DNA of 64,000 bases, from NCBI RefSeq assembly GCF_003853645.1, contig NZ_QTPO01000016.1:1-64000 (forward strand), given 5' to 3'. The notes beneath the pieces are model-generated. The model was not told the origin of the DNA, searched no databases, and saw only the letters and a list, made by a program, of their open reading frames with translations. Source of the DNA: Burkholderia sp. Bp9143. GTDB taxonomy: Bacteria > Pseudomonadota > Gammaproteobacteria > Burkholderiales > Burkholderiaceae. The position numbers and the translations under genes are program-made. Positions 43,058 through 53,528 of the stretch are shown here, in pieces. The first letter of the stretch is position 1. Every line of letters starts with the position of its first letter.

Positions 43058-43960
43058 ATGCAAGTCGATCTCGGCGATCTGAACGCGTTCGTGGCGGTGG
43101 CACGGGCGAAGGGCTTCCGCGAAGGTGCGCGAATGGTCGGCGCGAGCGCGTCCGGTCTCAGCGAAGCGGTGCGCCGGCTGGAGGCGCAACTCGGCGTGCG
43201 GCTGCTGCACCGCACGACGCGCAGCGTGTCGCCGACCGAAGCCGGGGAGCGCCTGCTCGCGCGGCTCGCGCCGGCACTGGGCGAGGTGGAGGCGGCGCTC
43301 GACGTGGTCAACACGTTCCGCGAGCGACCGGTCGGCACGCTGAAGCTCAATGTGCCGATGAGCGCGGCGCGGCTCGTGCTGCCGTCCATCGTGCCGCGCT
43401 TTCTCGACGCGTATCCGGAGATCCGGCTCGAGGTCGTGGCCGACGAAAGCTTCGTCGATATCCTCGCGGCCGGCTGCGACGCGGGCATCCGTTACGACGA
43501 GCGCCTCGAACAGGACATGATCGCCGTGCCCATCGGCCCGCGTACGCAACGCTTCGCCACCGCCGCGGCGCCCGCCTATCTCGCGCGGCGCGGCCGCCCG
43601 GCGCACCCGCGCGACCTGCTCGATCACGCGTGCCTGCGCGGCCGGTTCGCGAGCGGCGCGATGCCGGCGTGGGAATACGAGCGCAACGGCGAAGTGGTCC
43701 GCGTGCAGCCGTCGGGCCCGCTCGTCGTGCAGGTCGGCGGCGCCGTCGATCTCGTCGTGGACGCCGCCCGCGCCGGGCTCGGCATCGTGCACCTTTTCGA
43801 AGACTGGCTTCGTCCGCACCTCGCGAGCGGCGCGCTCGAGCCCGTGCTCGGCGAATGGTGGCGACCGTTCTCGGGCCCGTATCTGTATTACCCGGGGCGG
43901 CGTTTCGTGCCGGCCCCGCTGCGCGCGTTCGTCGATTTCGTCAAGGCGGAAGCCGGGTAG
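43058..43960 (+). CDS. LysR-family transcriptional regulator
   Basis: This 300-residue regulator has an N-terminal winged helix (DLNAFVAVARAKGFREGARMVGASASGLSEAVRRLEAQLGVRLLHRTTRSVSPTEAG) and a substrate-binding C-terminal domain that includes the LysR-type RLEVVADESFVDILAAGCDAGIRYDERL. Its start is 99 bp from the divergent aldo/keto reductase gene, the classic LysR-target layout, so that gene is the best candidate target. The inducer is unknown. Confidence 0.92.
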   Translation: MQVDLGDLNAFVAVARAKGFREGARMVGASASGLSEAVRRLEAQLGVRLLHRTTRSVSPTEAGERLLARLAPALGEVEAALDVVNTFRERPVGTLKLNVPMSAARLVLPSIVPRFLDAYPEIRLEVVADESFVDILAAGCDAGIRYDERLEQDMIAVPIGPRTQRFATAAAPAYLARRGRPAHPRDLLDHACLRGRFASGAMPAWEYERNGEVVRVQPSGPLVVQVGGAVDLVVDAARAGLGIVHLFEDWLRPHLASGALEPVLGEWWRPFSGPYLYYPGRRFVPAPLRAFVDFVKAEAG

Positions 43961-44019
43961 AACGGCGTGCGCCGCTGCCCGGCGTGTCCGCCAAGCGGCG
44001 ATCGCGCCCGCACCGCCCC

Positions 44020-45219
44020 TCACCGCCGGTTCGACCGCGACACCACGTCGATCCACACGGCCAGCACCAGCACCACGCCCTTGACGATCATCTGCCAGTA
44101 CGCATCGACGTCGAGCATCGACATCCCGTTATCGAGGCTCGCCATCACGAGCGCGCCGATCAGCGCGCCATAGACCGTGCCCGACCCGCCGCGCATCGAC
44201 GTGCCGCCGATGAAGCACGCGGCGATCGCGTCGAGCTCGCCCATCGTGCCGGCCGACGGCGAACCGGCCGCGAGCCGCGCGGTGTTGACGATGCCCGCGA
44301 ACGCGCACATCAGCCCCATCAGCGCGAAGATCGCGAGCTTCACGCGATCGGTGTCGATGCCCGACAATCGCGTCGCCTCCAGGTTCGAACCCACTGCATA
44401 GATGCGCCGGCCGAACACGGTCTGCGTCGCGATCCACGAGAACACACCGAGCAGCGCGAGCAGCAGCAGCACGGGCACGGGAATGCCGCCGTAACGGTCG
44501 AGCGTCGCGACGAACGCGAACAGCACGGCCCCGGCGCCGACGACCTTCGCGACGTCCTGCCACAGCGGCGCGACGGCGAGCCGGTAACGGTTCCGCGTAC
44601 CGCGCTGCCGGATGACCAGCAGCGCGACGAGCGCGAACAGCAGCACCGCGAGGCCGTCGCCGACGGCGCGCGGCAGATAGCCCTGGCCGATGAACACGAA
44701 GCCGTCGGACACCGGCGCGATCGTCGAGCCACCCGTCACGCCGAGCAGGATCCCGCGGAACGCGAGCATCCCGCCCAGCCCGACGATGAACGACGGCACG
44801 CGCCGGTAGGTCGACCACCAGCCGTTGAACAGCCCGACCAGCACGCCGAGCGCGAGCACGGCCGGCACCGTCACGGCGACCGGCCAGTGACGATTGACGT
44901 CGAGGATCGCCGCGACGCCGCCGAGCAGCCCGAGCAGCGAGCCGACGGACAGGTCGATCTCGCCCGCGATGATCACGAACACCATCCCGCACGCGAGCAT
45001 CCCGGTGATCGACATCTGCCGCAGCAGGTTCGACACGTTGCGCGGCGTGACGAACGCGCCGTCGGTCAGCACCGAGAAGAACAGCCAGATCGCCGCGACA
45101 GCGAACAGCAGCGCGAGCACCTTGTAGCGCACGAAGACCTGGCGCAGCGGATGGCCGTGCGTGCGGCGCGCGTCGGCGTCCGGCGGCACGGCGGTAGAGG
45201 AAGACAGTTCGGTATTCAT
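44020..45219 (-). CDS. xylH: D-xylose ABC transporter permease XylH
   Basis: This 399-residue membrane protein has about ten hydrophobic segments and the sugar-permease landmarks [47 protein letters not shown] and [33 protein letters not shown], close to E. coli XylH in layout. It forms the inner-membrane channel for the xylose importer with XylG and XylF. The ATG at 45219 overlaps the XylG stop as ATGA. It is the last gene of the xyl operon. Confidence 0.93.
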   Translation of the reverse strand: MNTELSSSTAVPPDADARRTHGHPLRQVFVRYKVLALLFAVAAIWLFFSVLTDGAFVTPRNVSNLLRQMSITGMLACGMVFVIIAGEIDLSVGSLLGLLGGVAAILDVNRHWPVAVTVPAVLALGVLVGLFNGWWSTYRRVPSFIVGLGGMLAFRGILLGVTGGSTIAPVSDGFVFIGQGYLPRAVGDGLAVLLFALVALLVIRQRGTRNRYRLAVAPLWQDVAKVVGAGAVLFAFVATLDRYGGIPVPVLLLLALLGVFSWIATQTVFGRRIYAVGSNLEATRLSGIDTDRVKLAIFALMGLMCAFAGIVNTARLAAGSPSAGTMGELDAIAACFIGGTSMRGGSGTVYGALIGALVMASLDNGMSMLDVDAYWQMIVKGVVLVLAVWIDVVSRSNRR

Positions 45220-46775
45220 GGGGTACTCGCTGCAATGGGTTCGGCCGGCTGCCGCGCGGGTTTCAGCGCGGCGCCGAGGATCTGTTCCTGCGTGAGACCG
45301 TCGTTGACGAAATCGCCGCGCAGCTCGCCTTCGCCGATCACGAGCACACGATCGGCGAGCCCGAGCACTTCCGGCAGCTCCGACGACACGACGATCAGCG
45401 CGACGCCGCGTTTCGCGAGCGCGAAGATCAGCCGGTAGATTTCCGCCTTCGCGCCGACGTCGACGCCGCGCGTCGGCTCGTCGAGGATCAGCACCTGCGG
45501 GTCGGCCAGCAGCATCCTGGCGAGCACGGCCTTCTGCTGGTTGCCGCCGGACAGGCTCGCGATCGGCAGGAACGGGTGCGCGGCGCGCACCGACAGCCGC
45601 TGCATCTCGGTGCGGATCGCGTCGAGTTCGGCGGCCGCGTCGATCCGCCCGCGCGCGGCGAAGCGGCGCAGCACCGACAGCGTGATGTTGTGGCCGACGC
45701 CGAGCTGCGGCACGATCCCGTGGCGCTTGCGATCCTCGGGCACCATCGCGATGCCCGCGCGGATCGCATCGGCCGGCGAGCGGATCGCGAGCGGCCGGTC
45801 GTTGATCCGCACGCTCGCCGTGCTCGCGCCCGGATACGCGCCGAAGATCGCCTGCATCAGCTCGGTACGGCCCGCGCCGACGAGCCCGGCGACGCCGAGG
45901 ATCTCGCCGCGCCGCACGCTGAACGACACGTCGTCGACGCGCTTGCGCCGCGGGTTCGCCACGTCGTGACAGGTCACGTTGCGCGCCTCCAGCACGACGT
46001 CGCCGATCTCGTGCGGCTCGCGCGGATACAGGTTGCGGATCTCGCGGCCAACCATCATCGCAATGATCCGGTCGGTGGTCAGCGCGCGCATCGGCTCGGT
46101 CGCGACATGGCGGCCGTCGCGGATCACGGTCACGGTATCGCATACGGCGTCGACTTCGTCGAGCTTGTGCGAGATGTACACGCACGCGACGCCGCGGCGC
46201 TTCAGGTCGCGCACGATGTCGAGCAGGATGCGCGTCTCGGCGGCGCTCAGCGACGACGACGGCTCGTCGAGGATCAGCAGCTTCGCGCGCTTGTTCAGCG
46301 CCTTCGCGATCTCGATCAGCTGCTGGTGGCCGCCGCCGTAGTTCATCACCGGCTGCGCGACGTTGATCGCGTCGATCCTCAGTTCGCGCAGCAGCGCCTC
46401 GGAACGCCGCACCATCTCCGCGTAGTGCATGCGCCCGCCGGGCAGCGTGATCTCGTTGCCGAGAAAGATGTTCTCGGCGACCGACAGCTCGGGCACCAGC
46501 ATCAGTTCCTGGTGGATGATCACGATGCCCGCGCGTTCGGTGTCGCGCACGCCGGACGCGACAAGCGGCGCGCCTTCCCAGCGGATCTCGCCATCCCACG
46601 TGCCGTGCGGGTAGACGCCCGACAGCACCTTCATCAGCGTCGACTTGCCGGCACCGTTCTCGCCGCACAGGCCGACGCACTCGCCGGGGCGCACGGTCAG
46701 GTCGATGCCGTCGAGCGCCTTCACGCCGTCGAATGCCTTGACGATGCCGCGCATCGTCAGCAAGGGTTCGGTCAT
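45216..46775 (-). CDS. xylG: D-xylose ABC transporter ATP-binding protein XylG
   Basis: This 519-residue protein is a fusion of two ATPase domains. Domain 1 has Walker [16 protein letters not shown], signature [15 protein letters not shown] and Walker [13 protein letters not shown]; domain 2 has the altered [18 protein letters not shown], signature [15 protein letters not shown] and Walker [15 protein letters not shown]. This arrangement is typical of sugar transporters such as XylG and RbsA. The ATG at 46775 ([15 protein letters not shown]) is preceded by GAGG; the longer frame is spurious. Confidence 0.93.
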   Translation of the reverse strand: MTEPLLTMRGIVKAFDGVKALDGIDLTVRPGECVGLCGENGAGKSTLMKVLSGVYPHGTWDGEIRWEGAPLVASGVRDTERAGIVIIHQELMLVPELSVAENIFLGNEITLPGGRMHYAEMVRRSEALLRELRIDAINVAQPVMNYGGGHQQLIEIAKALNKRAKLLILDEPSSSLSAAETRILLDIVRDLKRRGVACVYISHKLDEVDAVCDTVTVIRDGRHVATEPMRALTTDRIIAMMVGREIRNLYPREPHEIGDVVLEARNVTCHDVANPRRKRVDDVSFSVRRGEILGVAGLVGAGRTELMQAIFGAYPGASTASVRINDRPLAIRSPADAIRAGIAMVPEDRKRHGIVPQLGVGHNITLSVLRRFAARGRIDAAAELDAIRTEMQRLSVRAAHPFLPIASLSGGNQQKAVLARMLLADPQVLILDEPTRGVDVGAKAEIYRLIFALAKRGVALIVVSSELPEVLGLADRVLVIGEGELRGDFVNDGLTQEQILGAALKPARQPAEPIAASTP

Positions 46776-46845
46776 ACGTTCATTGCCTCGCAATGCGCAC
46801 GCGGCCGCCCGCCTGGCCGCCGCGTGCATCTCGCCTGTCGCGCCA

Positions 46846-47874
46846 TTACTGGCTTGCGAGCTGGGCCTGGGTGTAGAAACCGTCCTTCACGACGACGTCG
46901 ACGTTGCGCTTGGTCAGCAGCGTCGGCTGCAACAGCACCGTGTCGACCTTCTTCTTCCCGTTGTCGTATTGCGCATTGAACGCGGGCTTCGCGCCCTTCG
47001 CGAGATCGACCGCGAGCTTCGCGGCTTCGCTCGCGATCAGCTTCAGCGGCTTGTAGACCGTCATCGTCTGCGTGCCGGCGATCACGCGCTTGACGGCCGC
47101 GAGGTCCGCATCCTGCCCGGACACCGGCACCTTGCCGGCCAGGTGCTGCGCGGCGAGCGCCTGGATCGCGCCGCCCGCGGTGCCGTCGTTCGATGCGACG
47201 ATCGCGTCGATCTTGTTGTTGTTCGCGGTCAGCGCATCCTCGACGATCCGCAGCGCGGTCGACGCGCTCCACTCGGGCACCCATTGCTGGCCGACGACCT
47301 TGATGTCGCCGCGGTCGATCGCCGGCTTCAGCACCTTCAGCTGGCCCTCGCGCAGCATCTTCGCGTTGTTGTCGGTCGGCGCGCCGCCGAGCAGGAAGTA
47401 GTTGCCCTTCGGCTTCGCGTCGAACACGCCCTGCGCCTGCAGCTCGCCGACCTTCTGGTTGTCGAACGAGATGTACGCGTCGACGTCGGCGTCGAGGATC
47501 AGACGATCGTACGACACGACCTTGATGCCGGCCTTCCTCGCTTCCGCGACGACGTTGCCGAGCGTCTTCGAATTGAACGGCACGATCACGATCACGTCGA
47601 CGCCGCGCGAGATCAGGTTCTCGATCTGGGAAATCTGCCGCTCCTCGCTCGCGTCGGCCGACTGCACCGACACTTTCGCGCCGAGCTTGGTCGCGGCCGC
47701 GACGAAATAGTCGCGATCGCGCGACCAGCGCTCGACGCGCAGGTCGTCGATGCAGAAGCCGATCTCGGGCTTGTCCTTGCTCGCATGCGCGAGCGGTGCG
47801 CCCAACGTGAACAGCGCCAGCGCGGCGGCGCCGGCAAGCGAACTCAATACGGTACGACGCGTCACGGACTTCAT
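46846..47874 (-). CDS. xylF: D-xylose-binding periplasmic protein XylF
   Basis: This 342-residue protein has a twin-arginine-containing signal ([19 protein letters not shown]...AHA). The mature part closely follows E. coli Xyl[73 protein letters not shown] and [18 protein letters not shown], with the conserved sugar-contact residues. It binds xylose in the periplasm and delivers it to XylGH. AGGAG lies upstream of the ATG at 47874, which is chosen over a GTG at 47883. Confidence 0.95.
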   Translation of the reverse strand: MKSVTRRTVLSSLAGAAALALFTLGAPLAHASKDKPEIGFCIDDLRVERWSRDRDYFVAAATKLGAKVSVQSADASEERQISQIENLISRGVDVIVIVPFNSKTLGNVVAEARKAGIKVVSYDRLILDADVDAYISFDNQKVGELQAQGVFDAKPKGNYFLLGGAPTDNNAKMLREGQLKVLKPAIDRGDIKVVGQQWVPEWSASTALRIVEDALTANNNKIDAIVASNDGTAGGAIQALAAQHLAGKVPVSGQDADLAAVKRVIAGTQTMTVYKPLKLIASEAAKLAVDLAKGAKPAFNAQYDNGKKKVDTVLLQPTLLTKRNVDVVVKDGFYTQAQLASQ

Positions 47875-47984
47875 TGTCTCCACTCCTTGTTATGGAACCA
47901 CCTCACGAACGCCGGGCGGCCGCCGGAATGGGCCGCCCGCATCGGGTCACTGCAAAGCACGGGATCGCGCCGGCGAACCGCCGG

Positions 47985-49463
47985 TCATGCGCCCGTCGCA
48001 AACACCGGTTCGAGCGCGCGGTAAAGCGCGCGAAACGTCGGCCGCCGCGCATCGCGATACCACGCGTGCCGCGCGAAGTCGGGCTCGCGCACCGCGACGA
48101 TCGGCGGTTGCGGGCACACGTCGTCGAGCGACGCATCCGGTTCGACCGCGAGATGGGCGAGCCGCGCGGCACCGAGCGCGGGACCGACCTCGCCGCCCGC
48201 GCGCAGCGTCAGCGCGCGTCCGCTCAGGTCGGCGAGCATCTGCGTCCAGTACGCGCTGCGCGAGCCGCCACCGATCACCGTGATGCCGGCGGGCTCGAGC
48301 CCGGCCGCATGCAGCGCGTCGATCCCGTCGAGCAGCGCGAAGCCGACGCCTTCGAGCGTCGCGTTCGCGAGATCCGCGCGCTGCGTGTCGGGCGTGAGAC
48401 CGTAGAACACGCCCTTCGCGTTCACGTCGTTGTGCGGCGTACGCTCGCCGCTCAGGTAAGGCAGGAACCACGGGCGGGTCGTGCGCGCGTTCGCCTCGGC
48501 ATCGGCGAGCAGCGCCGCGACGCCGTCGTAACCGGTCAGTTGCGCGGTGAAGTCGATGCAGCCGGCCGCGTTCAGCATCACCGACATGAGGTGCCACGTA
48601 TCGGGCAGCGCGTGACAGAAGCTGTGCACCGCCGATTCGGGGTTGGCGCGAAACCCGTCCGACACCGCGAAATACACGCCCGACGTGCCGAGCGACAGCA
48701 GTGCATCGCCGGGCCGCACGATCCCCACGCCCACCGCGCCGGCCGCGTTGTCGCCGCCGCCGGCCACCACCGGGATCTCGCGCAGTCCGAGTGCGTGCGC
48801 GACGGCCGGCAGCAGCGTGCCCGTCACGCGGTTGCCTTCGAACACCGCCGGCATCTGTGCGCGCGACAGCCCGCACACGCCGAGCAGCGTGTCGTCGTAG
48901 TCGCGCTTCGCGACGTCGAGCCACAGCGTGCCGGCGGCATCCGACGGATCGGTTGCGAACGCACCCGTCAGCCGGTAGCGCAGATAGTCCTTCGGCAGCA
49001 GCACGTGCGCGATGCGCGCAAATACGTCGGGCTCGTGACGGCGCACCCACAGCAGCTTCGGCGCCGTGAAGCCCGGCATCGCGACGTTGCCGGCCACCGC
49101 GCGCAGCGTGGGCGCGAGCCGCTCGAGTTCCACGCACTCCGCGTCCGCGCGGCCGTCGTTCCACAGGATCGCCGGGCGCAGCACGTCGCCATGTGCGTCG
49201 AGCAGCGTCGCGCCGTGCATCTGCCCGGTCAGCCCGAGCGCGTCGATGCCGCGCGGATCGATACCGGCCGCGCGGGCCTCACCGACGACCGCGGCGAGCG
49301 CGCCGCATGCGGCGTCCCACCAGTCGCGCGGCGCCTGTTCGGACCAGCGCGGCCGCGGCCGGCCTACCGTCAACGGGCGGCTCGCGCTCGCCCGCACCGT
49401 GCCGTCGCGGTCGAGCAGCACCGCCTTCACGCCCGACGTGCCGAGATCGAGTCCGAGATACAT
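47985..49463 (-). CDS. xylB: Xylulokinase XylB
   Basis: This 492-residue FGGY-family kinase has the phosphate-1 motif LGLDLGTSGVKAVLLD, the substrate region LGLTGQMHGATLLD, the catalytic Asp in VAGGGDNAAGAVGVGI, and the adenosine motif VIGGGSRSAYWTQMLADL. It phosphorylates D-xylulose to xylulose 5-phosphate, which enters the pentose phosphate pathway. It starts 4 bp after the xylA stop in the same operon. Confidence 0.95.
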   Translation of the reverse strand: MYLGLDLGTSGVKAVLLDRDGTVRASASRPLTVGRPRPRWSEQAPRDWWDAACGALAAVVGEARAAGIDPRGIDALGLTGQMHGATLLDAHGDVLRPAILWNDGRADAECVELERLAPTLRAVAGNVAMPGFTAPKLLWVRRHEPDVFARIAHVLLPKDYLRYRLTGAFATDPSDAAGTLWLDVAKRDYDDTLLGVCGLSRAQMPAVFEGNRVTGTLLPAVAHALGLREIPVVAGGGDNAAGAVGVGIVRPGDALLSLGTSGVYFAVSDGFRANPESAVHSFCHALPDTWHLMSVMLNAAGCIDFTAQLTGYDGVAALLADAEANARTTRPWFLPYLSGERTPHNDVNAKGVFYGLTPDTQRADLANATLEGVGFALLDGIDALHAAGLEPAGITVIGGGSRSAYWTQMLADLSGRALTLRAGGEVGPALGAARLAHLAVEPDASLDDVCPQPPIVAVREPDFARHAWYRDARRPTFRALYRALEPVFATGA

Positions 49464-49467
49464 GGTG

Positions 49468-50790
49468 TCAGCGCAGCCCGTAGATCGCCTGGTTCACGAT
49501 GTTCTCGAGCCGCTCCTGCGCGCCGCTCGCATGCCGCGGGTCCACGCCGCGTGCGAGCGCATCGTCCGCGAGCGACTGCAGCGTGTAGCCGCCCGACAGG
49601 ATCTTGCGGCCGAACGCATCGTCCCATTGCGCGTAGCGTTGCCGGCGCAGCGCATCGAGCCGGTCGTTCTCGACCAGCACCGCCGCGCGTTCGAGCGCGA
49701 GCGCGAGCACGTCGATCGCGCCGACGTGGCCGTGGAACAGGTCTTCCGGATCGACGCTCTGGCGCCGCACCTTCGCGTCGAAGTTCATCCCGCCGGTCGT
49801 GAAGCCGCCGTGGCGCAGGATCTCGTAGAACGCGAGCGTCAGCTCCTCGACGCTGTTCGGGAACTGGTCGGTATCCCAGCCGTTCTGCGGGTCGCCGCGG
49901 TTCGCGTCGACGCTGCCGAACACGCCGAGCGCGAATGCGTTCGCGATCTCGTGATGGAAGGAATGACCGGCGAGCGTCGCGTGGTTCGCCTCGATGTTCA
50001 CGCGAATCTCGTTCTGCAGTCCGTACTGCACGAGAAAGCCGTGCACGGTCGCCACGTCGTAGTCGTACTGATGCTTGGTCGGCTCCTGCGGCTTCGGCTC
50101 GATCAGCAGCGCGCCGTTGAAGCCGATCCGGTGCTTGTGCTCGACGACCATCGACAGGAAGCGCGCGAACTGCTCGCGCTCGCGCTTCAGGTCGGTATTG
50201 AGCAGCGTCTCGTACCCTTCCCGGCCGCCCCACAGCACGTAGTTCTCGCCACCAAGCCGATGCGTCGCGTCGAGCGCATGGCACACCTGGGTCGCGGCCC
50301 ACGCGAACACGTCGGGATTCGGGTTCGTCGCGGCACCCGCCGCGAAGCGCGGGTGCGAGAACAGGTTCGCGGTGCCCCACAGCAGCCGCACGCCGCTCGC
50401 CTGCTGGCGCTCGCCGAGATAATCGACCATCCGCGCGAAATTGGCCGCGTACTCGCGCAGGCTGTCGCCCTCCGGCGCGACGTCGGTGTCGTGGAACGTA
50501 TAGAACGGCGTGCCGAGCTTCGTGAAGAATTCGAATGCCGCATCCGCCTTCATCCGCGCCCGCTCGAGCGCGTCGCCCGGCTGCTGCCACGGCCGCCGGA
50601 ACGCGCCCTGCCCGAAGATGTCGTGGCCCGGCCAGACGAACGTGTGCCAGTAACAGACCGCGATCCGCAGATGCTCGGCGAGCGTCTTGCCGAGCACGCG
50701 CTTCTCGGCGTCGTAGTGGTGGTAAGCCAGCGGGTTGTCCGACTGCGGACCTTCGTAGCGAATCGCGGGAATGTGTTCGAAATACGACAT
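49468..50790 (-). CDS. xylA: Xylose isomerase XylA
   Basis: This 440-residue enzyme has exactly the E. coli XylA length. The active site shows the catalytic His/Asp region [19 protein letters not shown], the metal ligand Glu and nearby Lys in [18 protein letters not shown], the [17 protein letters not shown] segment and the final metal ligands in [19 protein letters not shown]. It converts xylose to xylulose in the cytoplasm. The ATG at 50790 has GGAG 6 nt upstream; the very long upstream frame is spurious. It is the first gene of the xyl operon. Confidence 0.96.
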   Translation of the reverse strand: MSYFEHIPAIRYEGPQSDNPLAYHHYDAEKRVLGKTLAEHLRIAVCYWHTFVWPGHDIFGQGAFRRPWQQPGDALERARMKADAAFEFFTKLGTPFYTFHDTDVAPEGDSLREYAANFARMVDYLGERQQASGVRLLWGTANLFSHPRFAAGAATNPNPDVFAWAATQVCHALDATHRLGGENYVLWGGREGYETLLNTDLKREREQFARFLSMVVEHKHRIGFNGALLIEPKPQEPTKHQYDYDVATVHGFLVQYGLQNEIRVNIEANHATLAGHSFHHEIANAFALGVFGSVDANRGDPQNGWDTDQFPNSVEELTLAFYEILRHGGFTTGGMNFDAKVRRQSVDPEDLFHGHVGAIDVLALALERAAVLVENDRLDALRRQRYAQWDDAFGRKILSGGYTLQSLADDALARGVDPRHASGAQERLENIVNQAIYGLR

Positions 50791-50890
50791 GGCGTCTCCG
50801 TGCATGGTCTTGTTGCGGCGCAACGCGCATCGCGTCGATGCACGCGGCCGAATCCGGTTGGCTGGATCGTGCCCGCGCACCTGCCGGCGG

Positions 50891-50906
50891 GCAATTGCGA
50901 AATTGC
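50891..50906. promoter_or_regulatory. Candidate XylR operator between xylA and xylR
   Basis: GCAATT-GCGA-AATTGC is a perfect inverted repeat that also contains two direct ATTGCG copies 8 bp apart (50894-50899 and 50902-50907). It is the only such AT-rich element in the 264-bp divergent region, and AraC-type XylR is expected to bind there. Confidence 0.5.
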
Positions 50907-51054
50907 GCAGCACGCTTAACGTTTCTTGCCAGCCGCGCTCGCGCGGCCCGCGTTCCGTCCTACAATCGCCGGACACCAGAGAACCGCGCGGCGCCGCCCG
51001 CGCGCCACGGAGACAACGGCACGGCGCCCGAGCGGCGCCCGCCCCGAGACCGAC

Positions 51055-52248
51055 ATGACCCGCGCCCCTTCCGCCCAGACACCGCACCGCATCGCGCTGC
51101 TGTTCAACGCGAACAAGGTCTACGACCGCGAGATCATCAGCGGCATCGGCCAGTACCTGCACACGACGCGTGTCGTGTGGGACCTGTTCCTCGAAGACGA
51201 CTTCCGCTGTCGGCTCGCCGGCATCGAGCGCTTCGACGGCGACGGCATCATCGCGGACTTCGACGATCCGGCCGTCGCCGACGCGCTCGCCGGCTCGCCG
51301 CTGCCGATCGTCGCGGTCGGCTCGTCGTACGAGGATCCGGCGCAGTACCCGGACGGCGTCCCATATATTGCGACCGACAACCCCAAGCTCGTGTCGCTCG
51401 CCTATACGCACCTGATCGGCGCGGGGCTCGCGCATTTCGCGATGTACAGCCTGCCGGTCGCGCAGGAGAACCGCTGGGCGCAGCAGCGCGAGCTTGCGTT
51501 CGACCGGCTCGCGCGCGCGGACGGGCTCGACGCGCCCATCTACCGCGGCCTGTCGACCAGTGCGTCGGGCTGGAATCACGCGATCGAGCAGTTGATCGAC
51601 TGGCTGCATGCGCTGCCGAAGCCCGTCGGCGTGATCGCCGTCACCGATGCGCGCGCGCGGCATCTGCTGCAGGCGTGCCTGATCGCCGGCATCGCGGTGC
51701 CGGAACAGGTCGCGATCATCGGCATCGACAACGATCCGCTCACGCGCACACTGACGCGCATTCCGTTGTCCTCGGTGATCCAGGGCACCGAGGAAATGGG
51801 CCGCACCGCCGCGCACCTGCTGCACCGGATGCTGCGCGGCGCGCGTTTTCCCGGACAGCGCATCCTCGTGCCGCCGGTCGGCATCAACGTGCTCGAATCG
51901 ACGCGCCACCAGCCGCTCGCGAGCCCGCACGTGATGCGCGCGCGGCATTTCATCCGGCAGTACGCATGCCAGGGGATCAAGACCGAGCAGGTCGCCGACT
52001 ATGTCGGCGTGTCGCGCTCGCTGCTCGAAGAGCACTTCCGGCGCGAACTGCAGCGCACCGTGCACCAGGAAATCCTGCGTCACAAGCTCGAGGCCGCGCA
52101 GGCGCTGCTCGCGGGCCGCAATGCGTCGAGCGCGGAAGTCGCGATTCGTTGCGGCTTCACGTCGCTGCAATACATGTACGCGGTGTTCCGCCGCGAACTC
52201 GGCTGCACGCCGCGCGAATACCAGGAACGCGCGGCGTCGGCTCACTGA
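51055..52248 (+). CDS. xylR: Xylose-responsive AraC-family regulator XylR
   Basis: This 397-residue protein has a periplasmic-binding-like N-terminal part (about 12-280; [58 protein letters not shown]) that would sense xylose, and a C-terminal AraC domain (about 290-390; [49 protein letters not shown]). The layout matches E. coli XylR (392 residues). The ATG at 51055 is used. It is divergent from xylA and probably activates the xylABFGH operon when xylose binds. Confidence 0.95.
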   Translation: MTRAPSAQTPHRIALLFNANKVYDREIISGIGQYLHTTRVVWDLFLEDDFRCRLAGIERFDGDGIIADFDDPAVADALAGSPLPIVAVGSSYEDPAQYPDGVPYIATDNPKLVSLAYTHLIGAGLAHFAMYSLPVAQENRWAQQRELAFDRLARADGLDAPIYRGLSTSASGWNHAIEQLIDWLHALPKPVGVIAVTDARARHLLQACLIAGIAVPEQVAIIGIDNDPLTRTLTRIPLSSVIQGTEEMGRTAAHLLHRMLRGARFPGQRILVPPVGINVLESTRHQPLASPHVMRARHFIRQYACQGIKTEQVADYVGVSRSLLEEHFRRELQRTVHQEILRHKLEAAQALLAGRNASSAEVAIRCGFTSLQYMYAVFRRELGCTPREYQERAASAH

Positions 52249-52275
52249 ATTCACCGCCCACGAGCGAACCCACTC

Positions 52276-53364
52276 ATGCATATCGATACCGACTCTTCCC
52301 GCCCGTCAGCCGATGTCGGCCGCATTCCGTCCGAGCCGTGGGGCACGCTGCCCGGCGGCGATCCGGTGCGGCGCTACACGCTGCGCAACGCGCACGGCAT
52401 GCGCGTCGTCGTCAGCGATCTCGGCGCGACCGTCGTGTCGTGGCTCGCCCCCGACCGCACCGGGCGCTTCGCCGATATCGTGCTGGCCCACGACACGCCG
52501 GCCGACTACCTCGAATCGGGTGCGTACCTCGGCGCGACGGTCGGCCGCTGGGCGAACCGGATCGCAAATGCGCGCTTCACGCTCGACGGCATCGACTACA
52601 TGCTCGACCGCAACGAGAACGGCAACCTGCTGCACGGCGGTGCGAGCGGCTTTCACCGCGCGCGCTGGGACGTGGTCGACGACCACGGCGGGCTGACGCT
52701 GCGGCTCGATTCGCCGGAAGGCGATGCGGGCTTCCCCGGCAACGTGAGCGTGCAGGTGCGCTACATGCTCGACGACGACGGCACGCTGACGATCGACTAT
52801 GCGGGCGTGACCGATGCGCCGACGCCGCTGAACCTGACGAATCACAGCTACTTCAACCTGAGCGGACGCGCGGGCAGCGACGTGCGCGGCCACCTGCTGC
52901 AGATCGACGCCGACGCGTTCGTCGAAGTGGACGATGCGCTGATCCCGACCGGCACCGCCGACGTGACGGGCAGCGCGTTCGATTTCCGGCAGAGCGCGCC
53001 GATCGGCGCCCGCCTCGACTGGCCGCACGCGCAGCTCACGCGCGGGCGCGGGTTCGACCACTGCTACGTGCTGCGCGACCATGGGCGCGACGTGCGGCCC
53101 GTCGCATCGATCTACGATCCGGAAAGCGGCCGGGAGCTTGCCGTGTCGACGGATCAGCGCGGGTTGCAGCTTTATACGGGCAACTATCTGGACGGTGTGC
53201 GCGTGAACGGCGGTGTGGCTTGCCGACGGCACGCGGCGCTGTGCGTCGAAGCCGGGTTCTTTCCGAACCAGGTCCACATGGACGCGTTGCGCGACGAAAC
53301 CATCCTCAGCCCGGGCGGCACCTATCGGCAGACGACGCGTTATCGGGTCGGGGTGCGCGCATAG
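52276..53364 (+). CDS. galM: Aldose 1-epimerase
   Basis: This 362-residue galactose-mutarotase-fold enzyme has ISNLGAT-like [13 protein letters not shown], the [22 protein letters not shown] substrate region, the catalytic His in [13 protein letters not shown] and the catalytic Glu region [19 protein letters not shown]. It interconverts sugar anomers, here probably xylose, in step with the adjacent isomerase. It begins 27 bp after the xylR stop on the same strand, so the two may be cotranscribed. Its signal-less start indicates a cytoplasmic location. Confidence 0.92.
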   Translation: MHIDTDSSRPSADVGRIPSEPWGTLPGGDPVRRYTLRNAHGMRVVVSDLGATVVSWLAPDRTGRFADIVLAHDTPADYLESGAYLGATVGRWANRIANARFTLDGIDYMLDRNENGNLLHGGASGFHRARWDVVDDHGGLTLRLDSPEGDAGFPGNVSVQVRYMLDDDGTLTIDYAGVTDAPTPLNLTNHSYFNLSGRAGSDVRGHLLQIDADAFVEVDDALIPTGTADVTGSAFDFRQSAPIGARLDWPHAQLTRGRGFDHCYVLRDHGRDVRPVASIYDPESGRELAVSTDQRGLQLYTGNYLDGVRVNGGVACRRHAALCVEAGFFPNQVHMDALRDETILSPGGTYRQTTRYRVGVRA

Positions 53365-53528
53365 CGCCAGATAGTAGGCAACGCACGCGTTCTTTGCGTA
53401 GGCATCGGCGGCTGCGCTGCGCTCGATCTGGTTCACGTACTGCGATGTGGAATTCGAAGCCGGTCGACGCAGTCGACCCGGCATGAACCAGGAGGGCGGC
53501 AACCCGCCACCCTTCCCGCCCGCCTCCG

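Noticed and set aside
42982..45438. 818-aa plus-strand frame
   Set aside because: It runs over a LysR gene and antisense over xylH; composition is low-complexity Arg/His/Asp, a GC-skew shadow.
50926..50964. TTGCCA/TACAAT as a xylR promoter
   Set aside because: The spacing of 27 bp is far from the 16-18 bp expected for a sigma-70 promoter.
49468..52281. 937-aa frame giving a long XylA
   Set aside because: Family length and a GGAG site support the ATG at 50790; the extension runs antisense over xylR.
53493..53512. Hairpin downstream of the porin gene as a terminator
   Set aside because: The stem has only five pairs before a bulge, and no T-run follows, so it is too weak to list.
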